A program made the translations under genes and the position numbers. The notes under the pieces were generated by a model. It worked only from the letters and a program-made list of their open reading frames with translations. It searched no databases and was not told where the DNA came from. A DNA stretch of 64,000 nt from Rhodocollybia butyracea (taxonomy: Eukaryota > Basidiomycota > Agaricomycetes > Agaricales > Omphalotaceae): NCBI GenBank assembly GCA_015501585.1, contig JADNRY010000003.1, positions 620,001 to 684,000 of the forward strand, written 5' to 3'. Shown here one piece after another: positions 60,505 to 64,000 of the stretch (its first letter is position 1; every line of letters begins with the position of its first letter).

Positions 60505-61857
60505 CTATATTACCGACGCCCCCGAAGGAATTGCAGGCCGACCTCTCGCAATCATGGTGCAAGTCCAGAACAGATGATCCAAGCCTCGGAATGGTTTCAT
60601 AAAAAAGAATTCATCCTTCTTTGCTGCTCGAGAACGCAGTCTCCACTGTGAAAGGGACTGAACAATATTTGAAAACCTAGGGAGTATTTCGGCCATCCGA
60701 GGTCGCTTTTCTGGGTCATCCTGGATCATATCATTCACAAATGGCCGCAAAGATTCAAACCCATGTAACGCTGAATGCTCAAATTCGGGATCTCCCTATG
60801 GATGATCTTATGTGTCAAAAAAAAACTTCCAATGGAAAGAAACGACCCACATCTAGAAACTGAACCCGAATCATGTTGCCAAGCAAGAATACATCGGTCG
60901 CGAAAGGATCACAGGGAGTTTCAGCCTTATATTCTGGGGGCTCAGTACCTCTAGATCGTATGGCGTATTCTGGTGGCCGCGCTTGGGAGGACTCGTATCT
61001 TTGAGAAAATCCGAAATCGATTAGGTAGTACCTGGGAGGAACCAGTGTACGAGAGAAGTGGCGTGCACGTTTCTTGTAATCGTATGTGCGAGAAGGTTTC
61101 TTGGGATGATAGCCATCGGGGTACATTTTCTTCGCATCCATGACCATGTTGTTCATAGAACAGTCTCTGTAGAGTTATTTAGAAGTGAATTACAGTAACT
61201 CAACCTGTACAAACCTATGTGCGACATTGTTTTGGTGCATATATTGTATTCCCTACAAAGATTTGAGAACAGCTTCAACACTCTGATATCTAAAAGCCTA
61301 CCTCAAGCATCTCTTTGATGAATTGAAGTCCCTCTCCGACCGTTCGAAAGTGAGGATCTTCTGGTTCTCTCATCCATGGCATCACCAGGAGGTCTTCGTC
61401 CTCAATGCCGGGAACATGTAAAACCTCTAACAAAGGAATGCAATGATTGAAGGGACGCGATGCGTGTTCACTAGTGGAAAATAGAGCACAGATATCTTCC
61501 TCCCCACAAGTGGCAGTTCTGCCTTCCACAGTAGTGTTATCAACACGTTTAATTGCCACCATGGAGGAGTCAGATATCCTCAAAGCATCGATTACGCGGT
61601 GATTCTAATTGGCAGGAGGTCATATAACGAACGGATGAGAGAAAGGAGCATACCAGCAAGTAGTGACCATCCTCGAAGGTGAAGGGATCTTGGAGTCGCT
61701 TATAGGAAGGCGACCATCCAGGACGATACCTGGGCCTCAACAAATATCCTTTCTCCTTGAGAAACTCGAAGCGGTCCACCCACCAGTGCTCTGCGCGGAG
61801 AAGTCCTTGTCCTGGCATGTCTCTACGTTTGATAACATCTACTTGTGCAGTCATCAT
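60505..61857 (-). CDS. Kinase-like protein, array copy E
   Basis: Start ATG at 61857 (RC): MMTAQVDVIKRRDMPGQGLL, then WWVDRFEFLKEKGYLLRPRY and RPGWSPSYKRLQDPFTFEDG. Exon 2: SSMVAIKRVDNTTVEGRTAT, EEDICALFS, IPLLEVLHVPGIEDEDLLVM. Catalytic loop HRD joined to CSMNNMVMDAKKMYPDGYHP, then YYLIDFGFSQRYESSQARPP with intact frame, DPFATDVFLLGNMIRVQFLD. Exon 5: RPFVNDMIQDDPEKRPRMAE, ending RPAIPSGASVI, which resembles the RTSV end of copy A and not the TPAQKS end of the other copies. The last intron donor is GAT|GTGGGT, a weaker GT site. All frames open. Confidence 0.82.
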
Positions 61858-62764
61858 ATACGAATATCACCAAAGCGAGTGTGGCGAACGATCGGATGAG
61901 CGTAAGGATAGGCCGTAGCACGGTTTACCTCAATTTGGTGACGGAGTAGACTTGACTCTTGATCAACCCAGCGAGGAAACGGGGGAAGTTCAACGGCGAT
62001 TTGTTGAGGCAAGCGGGACGGTCGACACTCAGAGAGAGCGGAATCGTAACGACGTGGGGGTAAGGGCACAAGAACGAATATTATTTACTCTACCTACAGA
62101 GTATACATATAAGTAAGTAGGCTATGTACATAAGTGGCGGCGGAACGCCTGAGCAACAACTACGTACAACTACTTATACTCTAACACGATTTGCTCGTAA
62201 AACACCGCATTTCGTCCAGCAAATCATCCTCCTGGATGGCAGCCCTAACAGCAGCATGTCCTCGCATTGCTTGACTTCACCAACTTGAAGGCGAAGCAAG
62301 CCGCACTTAGTACTTAACTACTTATCTGGCGGAGTAGTGTCCGTGATAATCCCCGGGTTCCCCAGAATGCGAGTGGTTTCCAGAAGTGGTGGATCCACTG
62401 ATTCCGAAAGACATCGTTTCAATGGCGGAAAGCCAAAGAGGGCCCACAACTCGTGCATATCCTTTCCCACAAGCAGCATCATCTCAATAATTGATTTCTC
62501 TATAAGGAACAAGGCCCTAATGCTGCCCCTATGACAGCGGCGAATGATGCCAGTTACCTTGATATTTTCCGCTTAGACCGCTCCACAGTAAGGCGATTGA
62601 AACAGTAACCAGGCTTCCTGAAAACAATAGTTGATACCAGGACGTAAAATATGTATGACGATAAGCAACTGAGCAGCGGAGAACAGATTAACGAAAGTGA
62701 GAGCTAAACGATAACAGACAGCAAGAAAGTTAACAAGCGATAACAGTAAGAGAAAACGAGGTAT
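61858..62764. repeat. Spacer between kinase copies E and F, with an inserted LTR-like element
   Basis: Homologous to the A-B, B-C and C-D spacers but interrupted at GGCGATTTG by the 185-bp element at 62002-62186. The remainder (AAATCATCCTCCTGGATGGC, TATAAGGAACAAGGCCCTAA, CAGCGGCGAATGATGCCAGT) matches the C-D spacer closely. A GAGGGCCC-containing short insert near 62437 is also specific to this spacer. Confidence 0.7.
62002..62186. mobile_element. 185-bp solo-LTR-like element with 5-bp target-site duplication
   Basis: The element starts TGTTGAGG and ends CTCTAACA, so it has the TG...CA termini of an LTR with a short imperfect inverted end. It is flanked on both sides by CGATT (61997-62001 and 62187-62191). 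The homologous spacers A-B, B-C and C-D read GGCGATTTGCTCAC without interruption, which is the pre-insertion site. No internal coding region is present, so this is either a solo LTR left by recombination or a short TRIM/SMART-type element. Confidence 0.7.
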
Positions 62765-64000
62765 CTAGGACTTCTGTGCGGGTGTACTCGAAGGAATCGC
62801 CGGTCGACCTCTCGCAATCATTGAACAAGTCCAGAACAGATGGTTCAAGCCTCGAAAAGGTTTCATAAAGAAGAATTCATCCTTCTTTACAGCTCGAGAA
62901 CGTAGCTTCCATTGTGAAAGTGACTGCACGATATTTGAAAACCTAGAAAGTACTTCATCTATCTGCGGTCGCTTTTCTGGGTCATCCTGAATCATGTCAT
63001 TTACCAATGGCCTCAAAGATTCGAACCCATGCACTGCCGAATGCTCAAATCCTGGATCTCCCTATGAATGATTATTTGCGTCAGAAAACTTCCGATCAAA
63101 GGAAACAACTCACATCTAGAAATTGAACCCGAATCATGTTGCCAAGCAAGAATACATCAGTCGCGAAAGGATCACAAGGAGTTTCAGCCTTATATTCTGG
63201 GGGCTCAGTACCTCCAGATCGTATGGCATATTCTGGTGGCCGCTCTTGGGAAGACTCGTATTTTTGAGAAAATCCGAAATCAATCAGGTAGTACCTGGGG
63301 GAGCCAGTGTACGAGAGAAGTGCCGTGCGCGTTTCTTATGATCGTATGTGCGAGAACGTTTGCTAGGATGATGGCCACCGGGGTACATTTTCCTTGCGTC
63401 CATGACCATATTGTTCATAGAACAGTCTCTGTAAAACTAGTTAGGAGCAAGTCACAGTAACTCGACTTGTACATACCTATGTGCAACATTGTTTTGATGC
63501 ATGTATTGTATTCCCTACCAAAATCTGAGAACAGCTTCAGGCGCTCTGATACCTAAAAACCCACCTCAAACATCTCTTTGATGAATTGAAGTCCTTCCCC
63601 AACTGTTCGAAAGGGAGGATCTTCTGGTTCTCTCATCCATGGCATGACCAAGAGGTCTTCGTCCTCGATGCCAGGAACATGCAAAACTTCTAGCAAAGGT
63701 ATGCAATGATTGAAGGGACGCGACGCGTGTTCACTGGTGGAAAATAGAGCACATATATCTTCCTCCTGGCAAGGGGCAGTTACTCTGCCTTCCACGATAG
63801 GGTTACGAACACGTTTAATTGCCACCATGGAGGAGTCAGATATCTTCAAAGCATCGATTATACGGTCATTCTAATTGGCAGGAAGGTTATATAACGGATG
63901 GAAGAGAGAAAGGAGCATACCAGCAAGTAGTGACCGTCCTCAAAGGCGAAGGGATTTTGGAGTCGCTTATAGGAAGGCTTCCATCCAGGACGATACCTGG
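62765..64000 (-). pseudogene. Kinase-like protein, array copy F, cut by the window end and frameshifted before DFG
   Basis: The 5' end lies beyond 64000; exon 1 is visible only from RYRPGWKPSYKRLQNPFAFE onward. Exon 2 (63553-63849 region): SSMVAIKRVRNPIVEGRVTA, EEDICALFS, IPLLEVLHVPGIEDEDLLVM. Exon 4 starts DCSMNNMVMDARKMYPGGHH-like sequence, then has the same 1-nt loss as copy C in the C-run before DFG (plus strand CCTGGGGGAGCC near 63295-63306), changing LVPPRYYLIDFG to LAPPGTT. Exon 5 is intact to RPAIPSSTPAQKS. The last intron donor is GT (GAT|GTGAGT). Like copy C it is probably non-functional unless the base is an assembly error. Confidence 0.72.

Overview
The window looks like nuclear DNA of a filamentous basidiomycete, probably an Agaricomycete. 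Genes are packed on both strands and split by short introns (about 45-70 nt, GT-AG, with CTAAC/CTGAC-like branch points). The ends carry gene families typical of mushrooms: NACHT NTPases whose N-terminus contains NGGNFYNVAGDM, a RING/TRAF zinc-finger protein, an F-box/LRR protein, and kinase-like proteins with HRDCSxNN and IDFG motifs. All gene models are hand-spliced from sequence and family knowledge; no search was run.

Layout. Positions 1-1323 hold the 3' part of a NACHT-type gene. A RING/TRAF protein, an Rrn5-like Pol I factor and a coiled-coil protein follow to 7.2 kb. A gene-poor stretch with a MITE-like element (8146-8657) leads to a second NACHT gene (9043-12177) that is probably frameshifted between Walker A and Walker B. 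Two small genes follow.

From 15.9 to 47.7 kb lies a conserved core: mitochondrial tRNA thiouridylase (SLM3/MTU1), CENP-C (MIF2), an F-box/LRR protein, a PQ-loop vacuolar transporter with a 7-nt microexon, prohibitin 2, an unrecognised protein, intron-containing tRNA-Asp(GTC), HMG-CoA lyase with a C-terminal AKL, meiotic MSH5, a Ypk1-type AGC kinase, a full-length ABCB transporter, a secreted SGNH/GDSL esterase and the ER-anchored VAP protein SCS2. These are housekeeping genes of separate pathways, not a cluster with one function. Several share very short divergent promoters (91 bp and 159 bp).

From 48.6 kb to the end is a head-to-tail array of six paralogous kinase-like genes on the minus strand (A-F, the last cut by the window). 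Flanking DNA and C-termini split them into two subfamilies, A/E and B/C/D/F. This suggests that a block of several genes was duplicated, not just single units. An unrelated multi-exon coiled-coil gene sits between D and E. Copies C and F share a 1-nt loss in the same C-run just before the DFG motif; A and B use a GC-AG intron where the others use GT-AG; and a 185-bp solo-LTR-like element sits in the E-F spacer, while the A-B, B-C and C-D spacers preserve the empty site.
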